Origin: Streptomyces bikiniensis
GTDB taxonomy: Bacteria > Actinomycetota > Actinomycetes > Streptomycetales > Streptomycetaceae
Length of the DNA: 6,621 nucleotides
Direction: 5' to 3'
NCBI GenBank assembly: GCA_000716465.1
Contig: JNWL01000093.1
Coordinates: 1 to 6,621, forward strand
A model generated the notes under the pieces. The model was not told where the DNA came from and made no database searches. It was given only the letters and a program-made list of their open reading frames with translations. Each line of letters begins with the position of its first letter. Positions within the stretch are counted from its first letter, which is position 1. Both the position numbers and the translations under genes were made by a program. Positions 1 to 6,323 of this stretch are shown one piece after another.

Positions 1-106
1 CGGCCCCGACACCCCCATCATCACCACCGACGCCCGCCACCGCGCCGACGCCAAGAGCGCGCTCATCACCCTCGTCGAGCACGCCCTCATGGCCCGGCTG
101 CGGTAG
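1..106 (+). CDS. C-terminus of a CvnD-like (conservon) ATP/GTP-binding protein, partial
   Basis: Only the last 34 codons are in the window, read in the frame starting at base 2 and ending at TAG 104-106. The visible protein has a PIITTDARHR stretch, then a helix ending EHALMARLR. From memory this resembles the C-terminus of the CvnD family: small MglA/Ras-like ATP/GTP-binding proteins that form the fourth gene of actinobacterial conservons, after CvnA (histidine-kinase-like), CvnB (Roadblock/LC7) and CvnC (DUF742). These act as membrane-associated signalling complexes. The nucleotide-binding motifs lie upstream of the window, so the assignment rests on the tail alone. The gene converges on accB-accE; as I recall, the S. 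coelicolor cvn1 cluster also lies near accB-accE, which supports the call. Another member of the same GTPase superfamily remains possible. Confidence 0.6.
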   Translation, partial: GPDTPIITTDARHRADAKSALITLVEHALMARLR

Positions 107-144
107 CTGTCCCCCGGCGTTCCGTCCGTACCCGCTCGTCCCGA

Positions 145-176
145 AGGCCGCGCTCCCCGGAAGGGGGGCGCGGCCT
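145..176 (+). terminator. Strong hairpin downstream of the CvnD-like gene
   Basis: Arms 146-158 and 163-175 pair over 13 bp (one position is T-G) around a GGAA tetraloop, and the flanking A145-T176 adds a pair. It starts about 40 bases after the plus-strand stop. No U-tract follows, which is common for Streptomyces terminators. It could also act on read-through from accE on the minus strand. Confidence 0.7.
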
Positions 177-206
177 CCGGCATGTGTGCGTCCGCCCACG
201 GACAGC

Positions 207-249
207 GCGAAGGGCCGGGACCCGGTCTCACCGGGTCCCGGCCCTTCGC
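207..249. terminator. Perfect 19-bp hairpin between convergent genes, probably bidirectional
   Basis: Arms 207-225 and 231-249 are perfectly complementary over 19 bp around a 5-base TCTCA loop. It begins 37 bases beyond the accE stop codon, so it is the first hairpin met by minus-strand transcripts. It is the second hairpin met by transcripts from the CvnD-like gene. There is no clear U-tract on either side; the stem length alone makes a termination or transcript-end-protection role likely. Confidence 0.8.
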
Positions 250-285
250 CGTGCTCCGTGCGTCGCGCGCTGCGCTCCGTGCCGG

Positions 286-489
286 CTAGCGCCAGCTGTG
301 CGGGGCGCGGAAGCCGTGCTCGCGCTCCAGACGGCGCCAGCCGGCCGCGGTGCGGCCGCGGTGCGCGGGGGCGGCCTCGGCGGACGGCTGGGCGGCCGCG
401 CGGGCGAGGAGGACCGCGGTGATGGCGGCGAGCTCCTCGGGGTCGGCGTGACCCTTCTCGACGCGCAGGAGATTGGCGGGAGTGCTCAT
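286..489 (-). CDS. accE: Acyl-CoA carboxylase epsilon subunit (AccE/PccE family)
   Basis: This 67-residue protein fits the small epsilon subunits of actinobacterial acyl-CoA carboxylases. These bind the beta subunit and raise activity of the alpha-beta complex; they have no catalytic residues of their own. The sequence has a short beta-like start (LLRVEKG, residues 7-13), an acidic-led helix DPEELAAITAVLLARAA (16-32), an Ala/Pro linker (33-47), and a basic C-terminal tail with W51, R52, R53 and the ending APHSWR (62-67). That is the usual helix plus terminal Trp-Arg pattern of the family. The ATG at 489 is chosen because GAGGAG lies 9 bases upstream, just after the accB stop. The gap from accB is 15 bases, so the two are co-transcribed, as in other Streptomyces. 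The symbol accE rather than pccE follows from the AccB-type partner. Epsilon subunits diverge fast, but context makes the call firm. Confidence 0.93.
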   Translation of the reverse strand: MSTPANLLRVEKGHADPEELAAITAVLLARAAAQPSAEAAPAHRGRTAAGWRRLEREHGFRAPHSWR

Positions 490-498
490 GGAAGGGGG

Positions 499-504
499 CT
501 CCTC
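499..504 (-). promoter_or_regulatory. Ribosome binding site of accE
   Basis: Reading the minus strand, GAGGAG directly follows the accB stop codon (TAA, 507-505) and sits 9 bases before the accE ATG. It fixes the accE start and shows that accE is translated from the accB transcript with its own strong ribosome site. This is the only strong Shine-Dalgarno sequence at any start in the window. Confidence 0.85.
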
Positions 505-2088
505 TTACTGCGGCGGGTTGCCATGCTTGCGGGAGGGCAGGTCGGCGTGCTTGGTGCGGAGCATGGCCAGGGAGCGGATGAGGACCTGGCGGGTGTCGGC
601 GGGGTCGATGACGTCGTCGACCAGGCCGCGCTCCGCGGCGTAGTACGGGTGCATCAGCTCGGCCTTGTACTCCTTGACCATGCGGGTGCGCATGGCCTCG
701 GGGTCCTCGGCCTCCGCGATCTGCTTGCGGAAGATCACGTTGGCGGCGCCCTCGGCGCCCATGACCGCGATCTCGTTGGTGGGCCAGGCGTACGTCAGGT
801 CGGCGCCGATGGACTGGGAGTCCATCACGATGTACGCGCCGCCGTACGCCTTGCGCAGGATCAGGCTGATCCGGGGCACGGTCGCGTTGCAGTAGGCGTA
901 GAGGAGCTTGGCGCCGTGCCGGATGATCCCACCGTGCTCCTGGTCCACCCCGGGAAGGAAGCCGGGTACGTCCAGAAGGGTGATGATCGGGATGTTGAAG
1001 GCGTCGCACATCTGCACGAACCGGGCCGCCTTCTCGGAGGCCTCGATGTCCAGGACGCCGGCGAGGGTCTGCGGCTGGTTGGCAACGATGCCGACGACCT
1101 GGCCGTCGAGGCGGGCCAGGGCGCAGATGATGTTGCGGGCCCAGCGCTCGTGGACCTCCAGGTAGTCGCCGTCGTCGACGAGCTCCTCGATGACCTTGTG
1201 CATGTCGTACGGGCGGTTGCCGTCGGCGGGGACCAGGTCGAGCAGGACGTCGGAGCGGCGGTCGGCCGGGTCCTCGGAGGGGACGGCCGGGGGGTTCTCG
1301 CGGTTGTTCTGCGGGAGCATCGACAGGAGGTAGCGGACCTCCGCGATGCAGGTCTCCTCGTCGTCGTACGCGAAGTGCGCCACGCCGCTGGTGCCGGCGT
1401 GGACGTCGGCGCCGCCGAGGCCGTTCTGGGTGATCTCCTCGCCGGTGACCGCCTTGACGACGTCCGGGCCGGTGATGAACATCTGCGAGGTCTCGCGGAC
1501 CATGAAGACGAAGTCGGTCAGGGCGGGGCTGTAGGCCGCGCCGCCCGCGCAGGGGCCGAGCATCACGGAGATCTGCGGGATGACGCCGCTCGCGCGGGTG
1601 TTGCGCTGGAAGATGCCGCCGTAGCCGGCGAGGGCGGAGACCCCCTCCTGGATGCGGGCGCCGGCGCCGTCGTTCAGGGAGACCAGCGGGGCCCCGGCCG
1701 CGATGGCCATGTCCATGATCTTGTGGATCTTGGTGGCGTGGGCCTCGCCGAGGGCGCCGCCGAAGATCCGGAAGTCGTGCGCGTAGACGAAGACCGTGCG
1801 GCCGTCGACCGTGCCCCAGCCGGTGATGACGCCGTCGGTGTACGGCTTCTTCGCCTCCAGGCCGAAGCCCTGCGCGCGGTGCCGGCGCAGCTGCTCGACC
1901 TCGTTGAAGGAACCAGGGTCGAGCAGGAGCTCGATGCGCTCGCGCGCCGTCAGCTTGCCCTTGGCGTGCTGCGCCTCGGTCGCCCTCTCGCTCGGGCCCG
2001 CCAGGGCCTGCTCGCGCAGGACGTGCAGCTCGGCCACGCGGCCGCGGGCGTCGACGGGCTCGCTCGGGATCTGGTCCACAACGGTCAT
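505..2088 (-). CDS. accB: Acyl-CoA carboxylase beta (carboxyltransferase) subunit, acetyl/propionyl-CoA type
   Basis: This 527-residue protein is the carboxyltransferase subunit that moves the carboxyl group from carboxybiotin (on the separate alpha subunit) to acetyl-CoA or propionyl-CoA, giving malonyl-CoA or methylmalonyl-CoA. It has two crotonase-fold halves. The N-terminal half carries LNDGAGARIQEGV (138-150) and the GPCAGGAAYSPALTD segment, where G182-G183 match the oxyanion hole for the acyl-CoA thioester. The C-terminal half carries DVPGFLPGVDQEHGGIIRHGAK (373-394) and AYGGAYIVMDS (414-424), with G417-A418 at the biotin oxyanion hole. It ends KHGNPPQ. Residue 420 is Ile, where propionyl-specific PccB enzymes have Asp (D422 in S. 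coelicolor PccB); this is the AccB-type residue linked to acceptance of acetyl-CoA. Length and N-terminus fit S. coelicolor AccB as I recall it. The start at 2088 has only a weak AGGG upstream. It is the first gene of accB-accE; the alpha subunit is not in the window. Confidence 0.96.
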   Translation of the reverse strand: MTVVDQIPSEPVDARGRVAELHVLREQALAGPSERATEAQHAKGKLTARERIELLLDPGSFNEVEQLRRHRAQGFGLEAKKPYTDGVITGWGTVDGRTVFVYAHDFRIFGGALGEAHATKIHKIMDMAIAAGAPLVSLNDGAGARIQEGVSALAGYGGIFQRNTRASGVIPQISVMLGPCAGGAAYSPALTDFVFMVRETSQMFITGPDVVKAVTGEEITQNGLGGADVHAGTSGVAHFAYDDEETCIAEVRYLLSMLPQNNRENPPAVPSEDPADRRSDVLLDLVPADGNRPYDMHKVIEELVDDGDYLEVHERWARNIICALARLDGQVVGIVANQPQTLAGVLDIEASEKAARFVQMCDAFNIPIITLLDVPGFLPGVDQEHGGIIRHGAKLLYAYCNATVPRISLILRKAYGGAYIVMDSQSIGADLTYAWPTNEIAVMGAEGAANVIFRKQIAEAEDPEAMRTRMVKEYKAELMHPYYAAERGLVDDVIDPADTRQVLIRSLAMLRTKHADLPSRKHGNPPQ

Positions 2089-2094
2089 GTACCG

Positions 2095-2100
2095 ACCCTA
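2095..2100 (-). promoter_or_regulatory. Candidate -10 hexamer TAGGGT (or weak ribosome site) of accB
   Basis: On the minus strand TAGGGT is followed by exactly six bases and then the accB ATG. TAGGGT fits the TANNNT -10 pattern of the main actinobacterial sigma factor and would place the first transcribed base at the A of the ATG, giving a leaderless mRNA. However, no convincing -35 lies 17-19 bases upstream. The AGGG within it could instead be a weak Shine-Dalgarno with 7-base spacing. The sequence cannot decide between the two. Confidence 0.35.
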
Positions 2101-2261
2101 CGAAGTCGGACAAGAAAACCCTGCCGTCGACTCCGTACAGTCTCGCGTGTCGATTCCTGGCGGGGACGGACAGAACCGCGCCCCGTACGTCCCGAGTCAA
2201 CAGCCGGACACCCCTTGTGTTTGTAGGAGTCCGACATAGACCTCGGCGGGGGCCACACGTC
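2101..2261. other. Intergenic region upstream of accB
   Basis: No convincing gene is visible here. It must hold the upstream control of accB. On the minus strand TTGACT (2200-2195) resembles a -35 element, but the hexamers 16-18 bases downstream are poor -10 matches. Two similar nonamers, AGTCGGACA (2104-2112) and AGTCCGACA (2228-2236), lie on the plus strand about 120 bases apart; they differ at one position and could be coincidental. The region is locally richer in A/T than the genes around it (for example 2111-2118), as expected of control DNA. Confidence 0.4.
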
Positions 2262-2299
2262 CGCGGGCGGCACCCCACCGTACCGGGGTGCCGCCCGCG
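2262..2299. terminator. Perfect 15-bp hairpin between the GH101 gene end and the accB upstream region
   Basis: Arms 2262-2276 and 2285-2299 are perfectly complementary over 15 bp with an 8-base loop. It lies about 50 bases past the stop of the large minus-strand gene and would stop its transcripts from running into accB. A pyrimidine-rich TTCTTCACTT stretch follows on the plus strand, so it would look most like a classical terminator in that direction, although no plus-strand gene precedes it. Confidence 0.7.
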
Positions 2300-2314
2300 T
2301 TCTTCACTTCCCTA

Positions 2315-2342
2315 CAACGCCCCGCCCTTCGGGAAGGCGTTG
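2315..2342 (-). terminator. Short hairpin just after the GH101 stop codon
   Basis: The 7-bp arms 2315-2321 and 2336-2342 pair, and a second register (about 2323-2339) gives a 6-bp stem with one G-U pair. It begins 7 bases beyond the stop codon at 2350. It is weaker than the 15-bp hairpin farther on and has no U-tract. The two together probably end the GH101 transcript. Confidence 0.45.
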
Positions 2343-2349
2343 CAGGGGG

Positions 2350-5300
2350 TCAGCCGCCGCAGTGGAAGCGGGCGCTCCCCCAGTCCGCGTGGTCGTTGCC
2401 GTTGCCGTCGCCGCCGTCGTCCACCACCAGGTCGACGTAGGCCGCTCCGGTGACGTCGGCGGTGAGGGGCCAAGCGGGGTCCGCGGCCTTGAGGACCGGG
2501 GACTTCGCTTTCTCCGCGCCGTCGGCGAGGACGGTGAACCGGACGCTGCCCCGGCCGACCTGGGTGTCGTCCACGCCGACCCCGGCGGTGAAGGAGGCGC
2601 ACCGGCCGCCGAGGTAGTAGCGGACGGTGGCGGGGGCGTGGGTGCCCAGGCCCTTGGCGTACGCCACTCCCCCGATCGTCAGCGGGGAGCCGTCCCCGGC
2701 GCCGGTCCCGCCGTTGGAGAGGTCGCGCTCGACGGGTCCCCAGCCGCTGGTCGCCGAGGTCCAGTCGTGGTCGCTCGCCCAGGTGTCGGCGGTGGGCGGC
2801 GGGGGCAGGGTGCGGACGGTGGCGGCGGCGGTCAGCCTCCGCCCGTCCCCGCCGACGGTGTACGCGAGGGAGGCGTTCAGCGGGTACGACCGGTAGGCCG
2901 CGTCCACCGGCGGGGTCACCTGCCAGGCGGCGGTGGCCCTTCCGCCCGCCGCGACCGTGCCGAGGTCGACGGGCCCGGCCGGTTCGGCGGTCCAGCCCTC
3001 GGGCAGTTCGAGGACGGCCCGCGCGCCGGTGGCCCCGGCGGCCTCGTCGTTGCCGAAGGTGACGGTGACCCGGTTCGGGCGGCCGGGCTCCAGGGTCTCG
3101 GGCGCGGCGACGGCGAGGGTGCCGCAGGCGGCGCGCTCGGGGGCCGGGCCGAGGTCGGTCACGGTGAAGCCGTCGAGGACGAAGTCGGCGCCGTCGGGGG
3201 CGTCGGCGCGCTTGCGCAGCCCGGTCCAGGTGTCGCCGCAGCCCGCCGTGACGGTCTCGGTGAAGTGCCCGGTGGTGCGCTGCTGCCCGATCGGGGTGCG
3301 CCGGGTCTCGACGGCCGCTCCGGTGCCGCTGGTGCGGTCGTAGCCGGTGACCCACTCGTACGCGCCCGCGTGGCTGGACTGGTAGGCGTACTCGACGCGG
3401 TACCGGCGGCCGTCCTCCATGGGGACGGTCCAGGGGGCGGTCCGGTAGACGAGGCCGCTGTTCTCGTCGTGCGACTTGAGGGACTCGGCGCCGCCGACGA
3501 CGTCGTCCACGAGCTTCCCGTTCCAGCCGGCCTGGGTGTAGGGGGCGTGGAGCTGGGCGATGTGGGTGCGCGGGTCGTTCGTCCCGCCGGCGTCGCCCTT
3601 GAGGAAGGGGCCCCAGCCCTGGTCGACGGCCTCGAAGTCCTCGTACACCGTGGTCCCCGGCTTGCCGGCGGGGTCGTTGGCGACGATCCGGACGTCGTCG
3701 ATCCGGACGGCGGCGGCGCTGCCGCCCGCGGCCTCGATCCTCAGGGGGGTGGCGCCGTGCGGTGCGGTGAAGGTGACCTTGGCGCGCTGGAGGCGGGTGT
3801 CGTTCCAGTCGGAGGCGGCGATCCGGTTCTGGAGCGGGGAGCGCTCGACGGTGACGGACGCCCCGCCGGCGGAGAGGGTGGTGGGGCGGGTCCTGCCGGG
3901 TTCGACCTCGATCAGGGCTGAGGCGGTGTACCGCTTGCCGGGGGTGAGGCCGGTGATCCGCTGTCCGACCGAGGCGGGGGCGGTGCCGGTGAGCTTCGCG
4001 CTGGTGCGCCCCTGCTCATCGGTGTCGCGGGCGACGGTGCCGGTCTTCGTCCAGGCGGTGAGCCCCGCGTCGTTGAAGCCGGGGTCCTTCACCGGGGTGC
4101 CCCGGCCCCACTGGGGGTCGGTCCGGGCGGGGGCCTTGTCGGGGTAGAGGACGTAGGCCTGTCCGGCGGCGGCCTCCAGGGTGACCTTTCCGCCGGCCGG
4201 CCGCACGGTGGCGGTCTTCACGCGCCCGTTGTCGGTGAGCCGGTACACGGTGTACGAGCGGGGGCCGGCCGGGACCTGCCAACTGGTCGTGCCGCCGGAC
4301 TCGTTGTAGTGGTAGAGCTTCCTGCCGCCGTCCCAGGGGAGCAGGTAGCTCTCGCCGTCGAGGACCTTGCGGCCGTTCTCGTAGAAGGTGCGGCGGCCGT
4401 CCTCGACGGTGCCGCGGACGCCGCCGGTGAAGGTGATGTCATTGCCGTTCCAGCGGGTGATCTTCTGCTGCTGGAGGTACTTGGCGGGCAGGTTGCGCTG
4501 CCAGACGTTGGCGGTGAAGGCGTTCCAGTCGGTCTCGCCGGTCCAGCCCTCGAAGTCCACCAGGGCGGTCTGGCCGAGGACCGGGTGGTCGTTCCAGACG
4601 TCCTTCTCGCCGTTGCGGATGAAGCGGATGATCTGCGAGTTGAGGCCCTTGTTGGTGGCGCCGCCGTAGTCGAGGTCGTTGGCCCAGTGGGACCAGAGGG
4701 AAGAGCGCTCGAACTTGTCGGCCCACTCGGTGGCGACGTTCCAGCCCTGCGCCTGGACGGCCCGCATCGTCTTGTCGGCGATCCAGCCGTGCGTGTAGTA
4801 GACGTCGATGTAGAGCGCGGAGAGGTTGGGGTCGGTCTCGTCGCGGAGCTGCTGGAAGCGGCGGGCGAGGTCGCCGCTGTTGATGTCCCGGCGCTGGTCG
4901 ATGTAGTAGCTCTGGTTGAGCCAGTTCCAGCCGGGCTTGGTCCGGTCGACCAGGGTCTCGCTGAAGTTCTTCGCCTCGGGGTACGACTCGGTGGCGTTCA
5001 CGTGGACGCCGAAGCCGGCGTTCCACTTCCGGCCCTCCTTGAGGAGGGTGTTGAGGTCGGCGAGGCCGCCGGCGCGCTCGTTGTAGTTGCCGCCGTAGTC
5101 GGGGTGGGCGGAGTCGTGGCCCTCGGAGCCGTACCCCTTGAGCAGGGCGAACTGGCCGAGTCCGTCGGTGGCGAGCGAGATCCGCTTGACGTCGTCCAGG
5201 GTGCGCAGGAAGGGGTGGGTGGCCTGGGAGGCGAAGTTGAACGGGATGTGGGCGACGACCCGGCCGGGGGTCTGCTCGCTGCCGGGGGCCTTGATCCCGA

Positions 5301-6231
5301 TCGTGCGGAAGGCGACGGCGCCGTCCTGCCAGTCGACGGTGCCGTCGGCGTTGGCGTCGGGGGTGACGACGACCTTGGCCCAGGGCAGGGCGTCGCCGCT
5401 CTCGGGCTGCGGGGCGCCCTCGCCGCGGTAGGTCCACTGGCCGGACCAGACGCCGACGCGGGTCTCGGTGCCGTTCCTGCGGGCCTGGTGCCAGAAGCGG
5501 GAGGCGTCGCGGGCGGAGGCGCCGGTGGGCTTGTCGTAGCTGGAGTTGGACTCGACGGCGGCGGCGAGGCGGCCGGTGCCGACGATCGCGTAGGTGGCGC
5601 CGGTGGGGCTCGCCTCGGCCGGGGTGGCGTCGGTGACCCGCGCGAAGACGTCGGCGGTACGGGTGGAGTCCGGGTCGAGGCGGGTGAAGGCGGTGGTGGC
5701 GCCGCCGGCGTCCGAGGAGCCGACGGAGACCAGGTCGTGGCCGGGTATGTCGATGGTCCCGACCCGGAAGGCCTCGGTGTCGCGGACGGCGGTGATCCGG
5801 AAGGTGGTGGTCCGGCCGTCGACGCTCAGCCGCGCGTCGATCTCGACGCCGGGCAGGTCGGGCAGGACCAGGGTGTACGCGGCGGAGGCCGGGGTCAGGA
5901 CGGGGGCGGCCTCGGCCCGGACGGCGCGGGCGGTGCCGTTGAGGACGACCTGGGTGACCGGGGCCGTACTGCCGAGGAGGCGGGCGCCGCTCGCGCGGTC
6001 GGTGTACGAGAGGACGCGGGGGAAGTCCTCGGCGACGGCGACGGAGAGCTGCCGGGAGGAGATGACGGCGCCCGTGGAGGTGTCCGCGGCGGCGTCCGGG
6101 GCGGTCCCGGCGGGCGGGGTCCGGGGGTCGGCCAGGGCCGGCCCCGCCAGGGCGAACACGGCGGAGGAGGCGACGGCGAGCGCGCAGGCCGCACGGATCC
6201 TGCGGCCTCGTGGCGAGTGAGGGAGGGGCAT
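2350..6231 (-). CDS. Secreted endo-alpha-N-acetylgalactosaminidase, glycoside hydrolase family 101
   Basis: This 1293-residue protein is predicted to release Gal-beta-1,3-GalNAc and possibly larger O-glycans from Ser/Thr of mucin-type glycoproteins outside the cell. Residue numbers count from the ATG at 6231. Residues 1-34 form a signal peptide (RGRRIR, an Ala-rich core, cleavage after GPALA). About 55-305 is the beta-sandwich that precedes the GH101 barrel. The barrel (about 322-600) has KGYGSEGHDS, HVNATESYPE, WNWLNQ (W435, W437), LYIDVYY with nucleophile D476, and WNVATEW with acid/base E502, then NKGLNSQIIRFIRN and DFEGW. A beta domain ends at AYVLYP (about 697). Two galactose-binding-like sandwiches follow (about 712-851 and 860-1027), then a NEW3 domain (about 1037-1139) and an NPCBM domain (about 1149-1293). 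Four cysteines in the exported part (998, 1036, 1211, 1291) could form two disulphides. No LPXTG motif or C-terminal membrane anchor is seen. The frame continues to an ATG at 6300, but the signal peptide favours 6231; a GTG at 6237 is also possible. No Shine-Dalgarno is seen. Confidence 0.93.
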   Translation of the reverse strand: MPLPHSPRGRRIRAACALAVASSAVFALAGPALADPRTPPAGTAPDAAADTSTGAVISSRQLSVAVAEDFPRVLSYTDRASGARLLGSTAPVTQVVLNGTARAVRAEAAPVLTPASAAYTLVLPDLPGVEIDARLSVDGRTTTFRITAVRDTEAFRVGTIDIPGHDLVSVGSSDAGGATTAFTRLDPDSTRTADVFARVTDATPAEASPTGATYAIVGTGRLAAAVESNSSYDKPTGASARDASRFWHQARRNGTETRVGVWSGQWTYRGEGAPQPESGDALPWAKVVVTPDANADGTVDWQDGAVAFRTIGIKAPGSEQTPGRVVAHIPFNFASQATHPFLRTLDDVKRISLATDGLGQFALLKGYGSEGHDSAHPDYGGNYNERAGGLADLNTLLKEGRKWNAGFGVHVNATESYPEAKNFSETLVDRTKPGWNWLNQSYYIDQRRDINSGDLARRFQQLRDETDPNLSALYIDVYYTHGWIADKTMRAVQAQGWNVATEWADKFERSSLWSHWANDLDYGGATNKGLNSQIIRFIRNGEKDVWNDHPVLGQTALVDFEGWTGETDWNAFTANVWQRNLPAKYLQQQKITRWNGNDITFTGGVRGTVEDGRRTFYENGRKVLDGESYLLPWDGGRKLYHYNESGGTTSWQVPAGPRSYTVYRLTDNGRVKTATVRPAGGKVTLEAAAGQAYVLYPDKAPARTDPQWGRGTPVKDPGFNDAGLTAWTKTGTVARDTDEQGRTSAKLTGTAPASVGQRITGLTPGKRYTASALIEVEPGRTRPTTLSAGGASVTVERSPLQNRIAASDWNDTRLQRAKVTFTAPHGATPLRIEAAGGSAAAVRIDDVRIVANDPAGKPGTTVYEDFEAVDQGWGPFLKGDAGGTNDPRTHIAQLHAPYTQAGWNGKLVDDVVGGAESLKSHDENSGLVYRTAPWTVPMEDGRRYRVEYAYQSSHAGAYEWVTGYDRTSGTGAAVETRRTPIGQQRTTGHFTETVTAGCGDTWTGLRKRADAPDGADFVLDGFTVTDLGPAPERAACGTLAVAAPETLEPGRPNRVTVTFGNDEAAGATGARAVLELPEGWTAEPAGPVDLGTVAAGGRATAAWQVTPPVDAAYRSYPLNASLAYTVGGDGRRLTAAATVRTLPPPPTADTWASDHDWTSATSGWGPVERDLSNGGTGAGDGSPLTIGGVAYAKGLGTHAPATVRYYLGGRCASFTAGVGVDDTQVGRGSVRFTVLADGAEKAKSPVLKAADPAWPLTADVTGAAYVDLVVDDGGDGNGNDHADWGSARFHCGG

Positions 6232-6237
6232 GCGCAC

Positions 6238-6267
6238 TAGTTGGCCCCGGCCCGGCGGCACCGTCAA
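6238..6267 (-). promoter_or_regulatory. Candidate promoter of the GH101 gene
   Basis: On the minus strand TTGACG (6267-6262) is a strong -35 match. Eighteen bases later lies CAACTA (6243-6238), a poor -10 with only the conserved second-position A. Six bases then separate it from the ATG at 6231, so transcription would start at or next to the start codon. This spacing and the missing Shine-Dalgarno both fit a leaderless mRNA. The poor -10 keeps confidence low; it might need an activator. Confidence 0.4.
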
Positions 6268-6293
6268 CGAGATCGCGCCGCGCGGGCCCCTCC

Positions 6294-6323
6294 AGTCCAA
6301 GAACCCCCTTCGGTTAGTCCAAG
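6294..6323. repeat. Two direct copies of AGTCCAAG, 22 bp apart
   Basis: AGTCCAAG occurs at 6294-6301 and 6316-6323 (CTTGGACT on the minus strand). The 22-bp spacing is about two helical turns, so both would face the same side of the DNA. They lie about 63-92 bases upstream of the GH101 start, a typical activator position. The second copy, read as GGTTAGTCCA, partly resembles GntR/DasR-type operators but lacks their full symmetry. One copy lies in the loop and the other at the foot of the hairpin at 6299-6344, so the repeat could instead belong to that structure. Confidence 0.4.

Noticed and set aside
253..282. Direct repeat GCTCCGTGC at 253-261 and 274-282
   Set aside because: It is a nine-base match in a GC-rich stretch just after the accE stop, with no further copies or linked structure, so it is probably chance.
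184..2226. A 680-codon plus-strand open frame across accE and accB
   Set aside because: It is antisense to accB and accE, both of which have clear family identity. Its translation is low-complexity Gly/Ala/Val/Asp/Arg with no motif, as expected for the shadow of a high-GC gene.
2085..2273. A 62-codon minus-strand frame overlapping the accB start by ATGA
   Set aside because: The four-base overlap looks like translational coupling, but the protein is Arg/Ser/Pro-rich without a motif. The frame begins inside the arm of the 2262-2299 hairpin, has no Shine-Dalgarno, and fills the region where the accB promoter should be.
2312..3355. A 347-codon minus-strand frame overlapping the GH101 C-terminus
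   Set aside because: It is an alternate frame inside the GH101 gene, rich in Arg/His/Pro, and the true frame encodes the NEW3 and NPCBM domains.
4309..6240. A 643-codon plus-strand open frame across the GH101 gene (and a 519-codon one at 2362-3921)
   Set aside because: Both mirror the codon bias of the GH101 gene on the other strand. They give repetitive Gly/Val/Ala-rich protein with no recognisable domain and have no promoter or ribosome site.
6232..6300. An upstream ATG at 6300 as the GH101 start
   Set aside because: It would add 23 residues before a normal signal peptide and would start within the foot of the upstream hairpin. The candidate -35 would then lie inside the coding sequence.
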